Assembly (NCBI RefSeq): GCF_009711135.1
Contig: NZ_WMIC01000001.1
Span: forward strand, 496,001-560,000
DNA length: 64,000 nt
Reading direction: 5' to 3'
DNA from: Flavobacterium sp. LC2016-01
GTDB taxonomy: Bacteria > Bacteroidota > Bacteroidia > Flavobacteriales > Flavobacteriaceae
Below, in pieces: positions 51,444 through 59,747 of this stretch (the first letter of the stretch is position 1; every line of letters starts with the position of its first letter). The translations under genes and the position numbers were made by a program. Under the pieces are notes generated by a model. It ran no database searches. It was given only the letters and a program-made list of their open reading frames with translations, and was not told where the DNA came from.

Positions 51444-51451
51444 CAAATATA
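51444..51451 (-). promoter_or_regulatory. -7 promoter element of the 25-residue peptide gene
   Basis: The minus strand reads TATATTTG, identical to the element of the 67-residue lipoprotein gene. Confidence 0.45.
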
Positions 51452-51491
51452 ATTTTTTATTTGAATTAAAAAAGGCCAAGTTTATGAAAAC

Positions 51492-51523
51492 AAAAAAGCT
51501 CCAGAAAAATCTAGAGCTTTTAA
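51492..51523 (-). terminator. Terminator after yebC
   Basis: AAAAGCTC pairs with GAGCTTTT, with an inner AGA/TCT pairing and T and A runs. Confidence 0.78.
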
Positions 51524-51543
51524 AATATATCGCAAATAAGAAA

Positions 51544-52257
51544 TTATTCTTCTTTCATAGTATGATAAACGTTCATAACGTCATCATCTTCTTCGATTTT
51601 CTCGATTAATTTTTCAACGTCAGCGATTTGAGCTTCAGTTAATTCTTTTGTGATTTGAGGAATACGCTCAAAACCAGAAGATAAAATTTCAAGACTTCTG
51701 TTTTCTAATTCTTTCTGTAAAGCACCAAAGCTTCCAAAAGGAGCGTAAATTAAGATTCCGTCTTCGTCTTCAAAAACTTCTTCGGCACCAAAATCAATTA
51801 ATTCTAACTCTAGTTCTTCAGGATCAAGATTACCTTTTGCAATTCTGAAATTACAAGTATGGTCAAACATGAATTCTACAGAACCTTGAGTTCCCATTGT
51901 TCCGTTACATTTGTTAAAGTAACTTCTAATGTTTGCAACCGTTCTGTTATTGTTGTCAGAAGCAGTTTCAATTAAGATTGCAATTCCGTGAGGCGCATAT
52001 CCTTCAAATAAAATTTCTTTATAGTTAGCAGTATCTTTATTACTTGCGTTTTTAATTGCGCGCTCCACATTGTCTTTTGGCATGTTGGCTGCTTTCGCAT
52101 TTTGTATTACAGCTCTTAATCTAGAATTGGCATCTGGGTTTGGTCCGCCTTCTTTAACAGCCATAACGATATCTTTACCAATTCTGGTAAATGTTTTGGC
52201 CATTGCTGACCAACGCTTCATTTTTCTTCCTTTTCTAAATTCGAACGCTCTTCCCAT
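51544..52257 (-). CDS. yebC: YebC/PmpR/TACO1-family protein
   Basis: 237 residues, normal length. MGRAFEFRKGRKMKRWSAMAKTF (in pieces MGRAFEFRKG, KMKRWSAMAKTF), the SRLRAVIQNAKAANMPKDNVERAI middle, YEGYAPHGIAILIE and the C-terminal IPQITKELTEAQIADVEKLIEKIEEDDDV. The 'RKMKRWSA' start is the Bacteroidota variant of the usual HSKW. Family members act as DNA-binding regulators or, as recently shown, ribosome-associated factors easing proline stalling; which applies here is open. Confidence 0.92.
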   Translation of the reverse strand: MGRAFEFRKGRKMKRWSAMAKTFTRIGKDIVMAVKEGGPNPDANSRLRAVIQNAKAANMPKDNVERAIKNASNKDTANYKEILFEGYAPHGIAILIETASDNNNRTVANIRSYFNKCNGTMGTQGSVEFMFDHTCNFRIAKGNLDPEELELELIDFGAEEVFEDEDGILIYAPFGSFGALQKELENRSLEILSSGFERIPQITKELTEAQIADVEKLIEKIEEDDDVMNVYHTMKEE

Positions 52258-52280
52258 TTCTAATTTTTAGTTTTGTGATG

Positions 52281-52288
52281 CAAAAATA
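52281..52288 (-). promoter_or_regulatory. -7 promoter element of yebC
   Basis: The minus strand reads TATTTTTG, an exact TAnnTTTG 23 bases before the ATG. Confidence 0.42.
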
Positions 52289-52346
52289 CGGTTATTCCTT
52301 ATTTTTCCAAAATCAATTTCAATTATATTTTTAGTTTAAAAGTTTC

Positions 52347-52362
52347 TCCCGAAGCTTCGGGA
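52347..52362. repeat. Perfect 16-bp palindrome TCCCGAAGCTTCGGGA
   Basis: Self-complementary; a relative is at 6794-6809. It sits in the gap between the S41 protease and yebC. Confidence 0.75.
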
Positions 52363-52394
52363 TCACGTTTCAAGTTTATTGGAATCCATAAATT

Positions 52395-52428
52395 AAAAAA
52401 TCCGTTCGTATTGCGAATGGATTTTTTT
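52395..52428 (-). terminator. Terminator after the S41 protease
   Basis: AAAAAATCCGTTCG pairs with CGAATGGATTTTTT with a short loop; lies after the heptamer array, relative to the S41 gene on the minus strand. Confidence 0.75.
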
Positions 52429-52436
52429 ATATAAGA

Positions 52437-52527
52437 AACCTGTAACCTGTAACCTGTAACCTGTAACCTGTAACCTGTAACCTGTAACCTGTAACCTGTA
52501 ACCTGTAACCTGTAACCTGAAACCTGA
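52437..52527. repeat. Heptanucleotide tandem array (AACCTGT)
   Basis: Eleven exact copies of AACCTGT (52437-52513) and two of AACCTGA. 7-bp units give an open frame in all phases, which creates false ORFs here. It lies 11 bases after the stop codon of the S41 protease, so in its 3' untranslated region, before the terminator. Confidence 0.95.
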
Positions 52528-52537
52528 AACAAAAACG

Positions 52538-54568
52538 CTACTTTGAAGCATTAAATTCATTGATAACATTTACGGCTTCATTCAAGTACGGATTCGTTTT
52601 TAGATTGTCGATCTGGTATTGATTTGCTGTTTTATCGTTTGGATAAACGCCAAGTAAAAATTGATTCACAGTTGAGTTGTAAACATCCAGTGGATTATTT
52701 TCGTCATTGAAAGTATTGATTTCTTTCCAAAGCGAATTGACCAGTTTTTTTTGTTTAAAAACGGCATCTAAAGTCATTGGAAGTTCTGCTTTTGGTGTGT
52801 TTACGATGTTGTCAATTTTTTGGTTGATTTTTTTAATGTCGTTAAAATAGTAGTTATCGACTAGCCTTGCAGCAGAGTTTTTCGCTAATTGATCAATCAA
52901 AGCACGTTTTGCATAAGGTCTATATTTTAAAAAAGACGCAATACTGTCATTTTTAATTGCGGTTGGAAAATCACTTTCTTTCTGATAAACATCTTCATAA
53001 AATTCGGGTAATACTACATCTGGAGTTACACCAACATATTGATGACTTTTACCTGTAACGCGGTAAAATTTATTAATTGTAATTTTTAAGAAATCAGTGT
53101 TTTTTTGATCGTCAAGCGAAAGAATAGTCTGCATTGTCGCTTTTCCTAGTGTGGTGCTTCCCATTAAAAGAGCACGATTATAATCCTGCATTATAGAAGC
53201 AAAAAATTCACTTGCCGATGCTGTATTGCTGTTTACAAGTACCACAATTGGGCCTTTGTAAATTAATCCTTTATACGGATCGTTAATCACCGATTTCTCT
53301 TTTTTGTTGTCGATTACAATCGAAATTGGGCCATAATCAATAAACATTCCGGCTAATTTTATGGCTTCTTCCATAGAACCGCCGCCGTTGTCAATTAAAT
53401 CAATTACTAAGCCTTTTATGTTGTCGCGCTCAAGTTTCATTATTTCTCGGGCAACATCGTCGGCACAGCCTTTTCGGTTATTTTCATCTAAGTCAGCATA
53501 AAAACTTGGAATTTTGATGTAGCCAATTTTACTGTCTTTCCCAATGATAAAACTGTAAACCGAATTATCTTCATCCTTCATAACTTGTTTTTCAATATAA
53601 ACATCAAAGCTTTTTCCTGAATTTCGTTTCAGCGTAAGCGTTATGCTTTTATTGGATTCGGACAAAATCATGGTCGAAATTGATTCTAACGAAGAACAGG
53701 AAACTTTCAGGGTTTCTTTTTGATTGGATATCGAAATGATTTGATCTCCTTTTTTAATGAGTCCGGTTTGATATGCTGGACCATTCGGATCAATTTCGGC
53801 TATAATGATTTCATTTTTTTCATTCAGATTAACACTCATTCCTAACGAAAGATGTTCCTTAGATAATGAAGCAACAAAACTGGTTTTAGAATCATCACTG
53901 AAATAAGCAGTATGCGGATCAAAATAGGTACAGAAATAATTATAAAGATTTTCTTCCTGCTTAACTTTAGTTTCTAGCAGTGTACTTATTCGGCAAATTT
54001 CATTAGATAAAATCTGGTGTCTTGAAGCCGATTCAATTGAGGCGAAATTTGCTTTAATTGAGTCCAGATTTTCACTGCTTTCAGCCATTTCATCTAAAAT
54101 TTGATAACGCAGCTTTTTAAGCCAGACTTTTTCTAGATCTTCTTTTTTCAGATAAAATGGAAATGCTTTTTTATAAAACCGAATTGTATCTTTAACCGCA
54201 TAATCAATTTTTTCGGACTGGATTTTCTCCAAAACAGCTTTGGTTCTCAAAAGTCCCGTTTTGTATTTTGACGTGATATCATCTAAAAAACTGCAGTCGT
54301 TGCTCAAAATTAAATCATCTAGATTTAGGCGGTATTTTTTAGACATTTCATCGTATTCACTTTTAAAAAATATGTTTCGGGAAGAATCTAATTCGTTGAT
54401 CAGATTATCAAAAACAAAAATCGACAAACTGTCATTTATTGGCTTTGGCCGAATATGTTCAGTCTGAATAAGTGCATTGATTTTATTTAGGATTTGACAT
54501 GTCTGAGCGCTATTTTGACCAAATAGAACAGTTGAAGTAAGCAGAAGTACTAATAATAGGTTTTTCAT
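52538..54568 (-). CDS. S41 family tail-specific protease (Prc/CtpA-like)
   Basis: 676 residues from ATG 54568, signal peptide MKNLLLVLLLTSTVLFG. A helical N-terminal domain, a PDZ domain (about 240-325; GMSVNLNEKNEIIIAEIDPNG, with YQTGLIKKGDQIISI), then the S41 core with nucleophile Ser453 in NTASASEFFA and general base Lys476 in TLGKATMQ, 23 residues apart as in Prc. A C-terminal helical domain follows. It belongs to the long Prc-like class that trims proteins from the C-terminus in the periplasm. An array of 7-bp repeats lies just after its stop codon. Confidence 0.92.
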   Translation of the reverse strand: MKNLLLVLLLTSTVLFGQNSAQTCQILNKINALIQTEHIRPKPINDSLSIFVFDNLINELDSSRNIFFKSEYDEMSKKYRLNLDDLILSNDCSFLDDITSKYKTGLLRTKAVLEKIQSEKIDYAVKDTIRFYKKAFPFYLKKEDLEKVWLKKLRYQILDEMAESSENLDSIKANFASIESASRHQILSNEICRISTLLETKVKQEENLYNYFCTYFDPHTAYFSDDSKTSFVASLSKEHLSLGMSVNLNEKNEIIIAEIDPNGPAYQTGLIKKGDQIISISNQKETLKVSCSSLESISTMILSESNKSITLTLKRNSGKSFDVYIEKQVMKDEDNSVYSFIIGKDSKIGYIKIPSFYADLDENNRKGCADDVAREIMKLERDNIKGLVIDLIDNGGGSMEEAIKLAGMFIDYGPISIVIDNKKEKSVINDPYKGLIYKGPIVVLVNSNTASASEFFASIMQDYNRALLMGSTTLGKATMQTILSLDDQKNTDFLKITINKFYRVTGKSHQYVGVTPDVVLPEFYEDVYQKESDFPTAIKNDSIASFLKYRPYAKRALIDQLAKNSAARLVDNYYFNDIKKINQKIDNIVNTPKAELPMTLDAVFKQKKLVNSLWKEINTFNDENNPLDVYNSTVNQFLLGVYPNDKTANQYQIDNLKTNPYLNEAVNVINEFNASK

Positions 54569-54751
54569 AAATCTGTAAATCATCAGTTACACTAAAATTA
54601 CGGTATTTTTTTGATAAATGACAGTAATTTCTGCAGAATATCGACAACTAAAAGATTTTATCTATGAATGACATGAAATGAGAAAAACGAGTATTAAAAA
54701 TTGACAAAACGATCGAAATAGACGCGTAATATCTCAAAATAAACATCAAAA

Positions 54752-54788
54752 AAAAATGCATTACAACTTTTAAGATTGTAATGCATTT
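54752..54788 (-). terminator. Terminator downstream of gcvT
   Basis: AAAAATGCATTACAA pairs with TTGTAATGCATTTTT in a long stem, with A and T runs; it lies about 100 bases past the gcvT stop. Confidence 0.82.
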
Positions 54789-54802
54789 TTGGAATTTTCT
54801 TT

Positions 54803-54866
54803 AAGTCAAAAGTCAAAAGTGAAAAGTCTAAAAGTTTTGTATTTCACAACTTTATGACTTTTGACT
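54803..54866. repeat. Degenerate GTCAAAAGTC phrase repeat
   Basis: GTCAAAAGTCAAAAGTGAAAAG on one side and ATGACTTTTGACTTT on the other form an imperfect inverted pair. Same style as the other phrase repeats. Confidence 0.6.
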
Positions 54867-54890
54867 TTCATCTTTAAGACTTATTGGAAA

Positions 54891-55973
54891 CTATTTCTTG
54901 TAAAAAGGCAATTTTACCACTTTTGCAGGAACATCATTTTTTCTGATTCTAATAAAAACTTCACTGTCAACAGCGCTGTTTGCAACTGTAACATATCCTA
55001 AACCAATTCCTTTGTTCATAGAAGGCGACATTGTTCCAGAAGTTACAATCCCGATTACAGCTCCAGAACCGTCAACAATTTCATAATCGTGTCTTGGTAC
55101 TGCACGTTCCTGCATTTCAAAAGCAACTAATTTTCTTGAAACTCCTTCTTCTTTTTGTTTTTTCAGGTTTTCAGAATTGGTAAAATCTTTAGTGAATTTA
55201 GTAATCCATCCTAAACCAGCTTCAAGCGGAGAAGTTGTATCGTTAATATCGTTTCCGTATAAACAGAATCCCATTTCTAAACGTAAAGTATCACGCGCTG
55301 CAAGTCCGATTGGTTTGATTCCGAAAGCTGCACCCGCTTCAAAAACTTTGTTCCAAATTGCTTCAGCATCAGCATTTTTGCAGTAAATTTCAAATCCTCC
55401 AGAACCAGTATAACCAGTTGCAGAGATAATTACATCATTAAAACCAGCAAAATCGGCCACTTCAAAATGATAATAGGTAATGGCAGCTAAATCAATAGAA
55501 GTCAAAGACTGCATAGCTTCAACCGCTTTTGGACCTTGAATGGCTAATAATGAATAATCATCAGAAAGATTTTTCATTTCAACTCCCAAATCATTGTGAG
55601 AAGAAATCCAGTTCCAGTCTTTTTCAATATTCGAAGCATTTACAACAAGTAAATATTCTTCGTCTTTCATTTTATAAATAATCAAATCATCCACGATTCC
55701 TCCTTCGTTATTTGGAAGGCAAGAATATTGCGCTCTTCCAATCGTCAAAGTCGATGCATCATTTGAAGTTACTTTTTGAATCAAAGCCAAAGCATTTGGA
55801 CCCGATAAGAAAAATTCACCCATGTGCGAAACGTCAAAAACGCCCACACTGTTACGAACCGTTTCATGTTCAGCATTAACTCCTTCATAAGTAATTGGCA
55901 TGTTATAACCAGCAAAAGGAAGCATTTTTGCTCCTAAACCTTCATGTATGTGCGTAAGCGCAGTATTTTTCAT
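54891..55973 (-). CDS. gcvT: Aminomethyltransferase (glycine cleavage T protein)
   Basis: 360 residues, normal length. Transfers the one-carbon unit from the lipoyl H protein to tetrahydrofolate. Features: [36 protein letters not shown] (quoted in pieces [11 protein letters not shown] and [10 protein letters not shown]) with the Asp and His around the folate site, [47 protein letters not shown] and the C-terminal [17 protein letters not shown]. No gcvH or gcvP nearby, which is usual in flavobacteria. Own -7 element. Confidence 0.95.
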   Translation of the reverse strand: MKNTALTHIHEGLGAKMLPFAGYNMPITYEGVNAEHETVRNSVGVFDVSHMGEFFLSGPNALALIQKVTSNDASTLTIGRAQYSCLPNNEGGIVDDLIIYKMKDEEYLLVVNASNIEKDWNWISSHNDLGVEMKNLSDDYSLLAIQGPKAVEAMQSLTSIDLAAITYYHFEVADFAGFNDVIISATGYTGSGGFEIYCKNADAEAIWNKVFEAGAAFGIKPIGLAARDTLRLEMGFCLYGNDINDTTSPLEAGLGWITKFTKDFTNSENLKKQKEEGVSRKLVAFEMQERAVPRHDYEIVDGSGAVIGIVTSGTMSPSMNKGIGLGYVTVANSAVDSEVFIRIRKNDVPAKVVKLPFYKK

Positions 55974-55998
55974 TGTGTTGTTTTATAAAATTGAGTCG

Positions 55999-56006
55999 CA
56001 AATTTA
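55999..56006 (-). promoter_or_regulatory. -7 promoter element of gcvT
   Basis: The minus strand reads TAAATTTG, an exact TAnnTTTG 25 bases before the ATG. Confidence 0.42.
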
Positions 56007-56059
56007 TTCAAAAAATATCGAATTTTGATAGTCTAAATTATAAATTTCGCAATATTTAG

Positions 56060-56140
56060 GAGCAATTTCCTGCTATCCGCTATATCTTTTTGTTTTTAAA
56101 GAAAAAACAAAAAGGATGCCGCTGCTATCAGGGCTAGGAC
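56060..56140. repeat. Imperfect inverted repeat, interspersed-type
   Basis: ATCTTTTTGTTTTT at 56083 onwards faces AACAAAAAGGAT; flanking CTGCTATCCGC and GCTGCTATCAGGG carry a direct CTGCTATC. The wording (CCTGCTATCCGC, GATGCCGCTGCTATCAGGG) looks like an interspersed repeat rather than a gene part. A CGCTATCGCTCGGG block follows at about 56242-56255. Confidence 0.5.
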
Positions 56141-56268
56141 ATATTGGTAAAAAAGAAGTCTCATTTCTAAAAAATTACTATAGCTTCAGTAATTTAAACA
56201 AAATTAATTAGTGAAAATTCGTGACATTGCTTCGCCAGTTCGCTATCGCTCGGGTCGTGGCAAAAAAA

Positions 56269-57156
56269 CTAATGCTTCGGTTTAAATCGTAAAATACCGC
56301 CACTCGCATCTTTTATATATTGAATATACATAAAGGCATGCGGATCAAGCTGACTGATTTCTTCTTTAATTCGGAGTAATTCCAAACGAGTGACAATGGT
56401 TACAATAATATCACAGTCCCATTTTTCATCAAAACTGTCTGGAAGATAGCCTCTTTCGCCTTTGATTATTGTAATTCCTTTTTTAAATTTTTGAACAATT
56501 AATTCTTTAATTTCAGCACTTTTGGCTGAAATGATATGCAGCGAAATATACTGTTCAACACCTTGTGAGATATAATCTAAAGATTTTACAGCCGAGAAAT
56601 AAGTTACAATAGAATATAATGCAGTTGAGATTCCAAAATACCAGGCAGCAGCAAGAAACAACAAACTGTTTATCCCAAAGATGACCTCTGAAACATTTAA
56701 ACCGATTTTTCGAGTGGTCAGTAAAGCTAAAATTTCAATTCCGTCAGCAGTTGAGCCGCTCCGGATACAAAAACCCATCCCGATGCCTATTAAACAGCCT
56801 CCAAATAAAGCAATCAGTAATTTATCTGAAGTCACGGCATCAATATGTACAAAATTAATACTCAGAGCAATAAGGATAAACGTAATAAGGCTTTGAACAG
56901 CGAAAGTATTGCCGAGGATTTTTTTTCCAATAAACAAAAACGGAATATTTAAAACGAGAACCAAAGCACCAAACGGGAGATGTAAAATTTCATGAAGAAG
57001 CATCGAGATTCCGATGACACCACCGTCTAAAAACTTATTTGGAAGCATAAAACCTTTTAAAGCAAGCGTGATAAAAGCAACTCCAATTAAGTTAAGAGCA
57101 ATGTTTTTAAAGTTTAAAATTTCTTTCCACTCTATAGCGTGTTTGTTTACGTTCAT
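56269..57156 (-). CDS. YitT family membrane protein (DUF161 + DUF2179)
   Basis: 295 residues. Five helices in the N-terminal DUF161 part (about 15-205): LNLIGVAFITLALKGFMLPNKFLDGGVIGISMLLHEI (first helix pair, quoted as GVAFITLALKGF and DGGVIGISMLLHE), a GSTADG turn, then the C-terminal DUF2179 domain (GITIIKGERGYLPDSF, LRIKEEISQLDPHAF, IQYIKDASGGIL). The family's transport role is not established. It is not linked to any clear pathway. Confidence 0.87.
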   Translation of the reverse strand: MNVNKHAIEWKEILNFKNIALNLIGVAFITLALKGFMLPNKFLDGGVIGISMLLHEILHLPFGALVLVLNIPFLFIGKKILGNTFAVQSLITFILIALSINFVHIDAVTSDKLLIALFGGCLIGIGMGFCIRSGSTADGIEILALLTTRKIGLNVSEVIFGINSLLFLAAAWYFGISTALYSIVTYFSAVKSLDYISQGVEQYISLHIISAKSAEIKELIVQKFKKGITIIKGERGYLPDSFDEKWDCDIIVTIVTRLELLRIKEEISQLDPHAFMYIQYIKDASGGILRFKPKH

Positions 57157-57339
57157 AAGCGTTGTATGTTAGCTGAATTTTATTCGAAGTAAACTTGTAA
57201 GATGTTTAAAAACAGGTAATTATATTTATAAATATAAAGAATTTACTTCTTTTATTAACTAAATACCCGACGAAACGATACTTTAATCCGATTAAAAAGC
57301 ATCTTGTTGATTTTATCAAAGTTCAAATAAAAAAATTAC

Positions 57340-57347
57340 TAAATTTG
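57340..57347 (+). promoter_or_regulatory. -7 promoter element upstream of the PixA-like gene
   Basis: TAAATTTG, an exact TAnnTTTG about 110 bases before the ATG, so it would leave a fairly long leader. Confidence 0.35.
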
Positions 57348-57456
57348 AGTATGATTTAAAATTTTACCCCTTAAAAATCAACCAGTTAAAACTAGTTTCC
57401 TGACTACTATTTTGGACCTCTAAAAAGCAAAATAATTAATTTTAAATGATTGAATT

Positions 57457-57909
57457 ATGGGTAAAAATGTACAGATAGTTTTGACTGTTGATGCCAGCCG
57501 ACTCTATCATATGAAAAATCCTTCTCAGGATGATATTCACGATAATTGCGAACTTTCTGATGATAATGACGGCGTGAGCGATACCGGAAAAATAGTTGAT
57601 TTTTTAAGCAATGTTTATATTGCTCAAAATGTGGAATGGGTAGGCGAATCAAAAGATGTAGGATACAATATTGCAATTGACAGCATTGTTTACGATTTTG
57701 ATTTAAACGACCCAACTGATATTTATTTTCTTGACGATGACATTACGATAACCGGTTCCGGCGGAAAAAACAGCAAAGTAGTCGCCACCGTTAAAGATCA
57801 AGCTGATATTGCTGAAACTAATAATATCTACAAAATCAATTTCAGTATTTACTACCAAAATAATGTCAAAAAATACCTGATCGATCCTAAATTAAGAGCT
57901 AACAGTTAA
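57457..57909 (+). CDS. PixA/AidA-like (inclusion body) family protein
   Basis: 150-residue soluble, beta-rich protein. The start VQIVLTVDASRLYHMKNPSQDD, quoted as VQIVLTVDASRLY and KNPSQD, resembles the PixA/AidA pattern (VDTEYIxxxYPNPSQ). A central SNVYIAQNVEWVGES (water/W-rich strand) and the C-terminal YKINFSIYYQNNVKKYLIDPKLR also fit. Such proteins form crystalline inclusions or quorum-linked proteins of unknown function in other bacteria. Family assignment is moderate. 5 bases before a TTG-started adenylate cyclase, so an operon. Confidence 0.5.
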   Translation: MGKNVQIVLTVDASRLYHMKNPSQDDIHDNCELSDDNDGVSDTGKIVDFLSNVYIAQNVEWVGESKDVGYNIAIDSIVYDFDLNDPTDIYFLDDDITITGSGGKNSKVVATVKDQADIAETNNIYKINFSIYYQNNVKKYLIDPKLRANS

Positions 57910-57914
57910 GAATT

Positions 57915-59738
57915 TTGAGAAAAAGTAGTTCAGTTACCAGAATTTGTTTTTTGATAATTGCAATTTGCTTTTTATCTGTTATTTGCCATGCTCAAAATCA
58001 AAAAGTAGCTGACAGCTTAGTGAAGATTTATGAAGAGAATAAACTTTCCGGAGAAGCCAAACTCGAGTTATTGCGAAATTTATCTTTTAATGAAGTCAGT
58101 AATCTCAAAACTTCGCTTAAATATGCCAACGAACTCATTCAGCTGTCAAAAAAGGAAAACAATTATCTTTATTTACATCGCGGTTATCTGCAAAAAGGGA
58201 ATTCGTACCGCGTTCTTGGTGATTTGAATACCGCACTTGATGCGTACTTTAAAAGTAAAGATGCTGCAATTCAGGCCGATTTTCCTGCTGGAGAAGGCGC
58301 TGCAAATATGTCTATTGCCGATGTTTATTCGGTTATGGACAACACTTTAAATGCCCAAATGTACTATAACAAAGCAATTTCAATTTTACGAAAAACAACC
58401 GATACAATTTCATTAGCCACTGCCTTATTGAACGCTGGGGAAGAATATTCGAAAAGTAAAAAGTATGAAAATGCATTAGCCTATTATAAAGAGTCCGGTA
58501 TTCTCTTTAAGAAGGCTCATTATTTAATTGGTACAGCTTATAATTTAGGGAATACCGGAATGCTTTATGCGGAACAAGGAGAAGATGATCTAGCGATGAA
58601 GAACATAAATGAAGCTATCGCAATTCTAGAGAAATTAGAGGATTATTATGCTATTTCAGACTATCTCACGTATATGTCTGATATTTATTTGAAACGAAAT
58701 AACTGGAAAAAAGCATTGGGTTATGCCGAAGAAAGTTTGAGTTTGGCGCAGAAATATGGATTAAAAGAACAGCTGAGCAATTCAAATTTAAAACTTTCAG
58801 AACTGTATCAGAAATCAGGGAATTTTAGAGAATCGCTGCATTATTTTAAAAACCATATTATTTACAAAGACAGTGTGAATAATATTGAAATGGTTCAAAA
58901 AATGGCTGACATCCGAACGAATGCCGAAGTCGCGCAAAAACAAATTGAAGTCAATTTATTGAATCAGCAGAAAAAGACACAGAAAATCATCGCAATTTCG
59001 TCTATAATCTCTTTTGTATTGGTGCTTTTGCTGGCTTTTGGATTGTACCGAAGATATAAATTTGTGAATAAGACCAATAAAATTATTGAGAATGAAAGGA
59101 ACCGTTCAAATTCCTTATTACTCAATATTCTTCCCGAAGAAACGGCGGCCGAATTAAAAGAAACGGGAAAAGTTTTGGCTAAAAAATTCGAATCGGTTAC
59201 CGTTTTATTTACCGATTTTGAAGGCTTTACAAGTTATTCTGAAAACTTATCTCCAGAAAAATTAGTGCAAAGTGTAGGTTATTATTTTTCGAAATTTGAT
59301 GAAATTATCGAAAAATATGATTTAGAAAAAATCAAAACCGTTGGCGATTCTTATATGTGCGCCGGAGGATTGCCTTATGCCTCTGATAATCATGCAAATT
59401 TAATGGTTCTCGCTGCTTTAGAAATGCTTAAATTTGTTGAAGACTCAAAATCAAATATCGATTTTAACGGAACTCCTTTTAATATCAGAATCGGAATTAA
59501 TTCGGGGCCTGTTGTTGCGGGAGTTGTGGGAACTAAGAAGTTTGCTTACGATATTTGGGGAGATGCTGTAAATATTGCCTCAAGAATGGAATCTAATTCG
59601 GAATCCGGAAAAATAAATATTTCTGAAAATACGTTTGAATTAGTAAAAGACAATTTTAATTGCAGTTATCGCGGTGAAATCGAAGTTAAAAATAAAGGCA
59701 TGATGAAAATGTATTTTGTAAATCAGCGTTTGAATTAA
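57915..59738 (+). CDS. TPR-containing class III adenylate cyclase
   Basis: 607 residues from TTG 57915; no ATG exists near the signal peptide. N-terminal signal (RICFLIIAICFLSVICHAQ), about 300 residues of tetratricopeptide repeats outside the inner membrane, one helix at 358-378, then a cytosolic class III cyclase domain. Catalytic set complete: metal Asp434 (LFTDFEGFT) and Asp478 (TVGDSYM), ATP-specifying Lys474 and Asp546 (FAYDIWGDA), transition-state N553 and R557 (VNIASRM). So it should make cAMP. The TPRs likely sense an extracytoplasmic signal. It follows the PixA-like gene after 5 bases. Confidence 0.92.
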   Translation: MRKSSSVTRICFLIIAICFLSVICHAQNQKVADSLVKIYEENKLSGEAKLELLRNLSFNEVSNLKTSLKYANELIQLSKKENNYLYLHRGYLQKGNSYRVLGDLNTALDAYFKSKDAAIQADFPAGEGAANMSIADVYSVMDNTLNAQMYYNKAISILRKTTDTISLATALLNAGEEYSKSKKYENALAYYKESGILFKKAHYLIGTAYNLGNTGMLYAEQGEDDLAMKNINEAIAILEKLEDYYAISDYLTYMSDIYLKRNNWKKALGYAEESLSLAQKYGLKEQLSNSNLKLSELYQKSGNFRESLHYFKNHIIYKDSVNNIEMVQKMADIRTNAEVAQKQIEVNLLNQQKKTQKIIAISSIISFVLVLLLAFGLYRRYKFVNKTNKIIENERNRSNSLLLNILPEETAAELKETGKVLAKKFESVTVLFTDFEGFTSYSENLSPEKLVQSVGYYFSKFDEIIEKYDLEKIKTVGDSYMCAGGLPYASDNHANLMVLAALEMLKFVEDSKSNIDFNGTPFNIRIGINSGPVVAGVVGTKKFAYDIWGDAVNIASRMESNSESGKINISENTFELVKDNFNCSYRGEIEVKNKGMMKMYFVNQRLN

Positions 59739-59747
59739 AAATAGAAA

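Larger units (their letters stand above)
54569..54890. other. Intergenic region with terminator and degenerate repeats
   Basis: Holds the gcvT-side terminator (54752-54788) and an inverted pair of GTCAAAAGTC / GACTTTTGAC words at about 54803-54866. No gene seen. Confidence 0.55.

Noticed and set aside
52323-52532. 69-residue reading frame rich in VTGYRLQ repeats
   Set aside because: It is only the translation of the AACCTGT heptamer array in the S41 gene's 3' region.
57455-57715. Minus-strand 86-residue frame opposite the PixA-like gene
   Set aside because: Composition is shadow-like (His/Arg/Tyr-rich) and it is fully antisense to a better supported gene.
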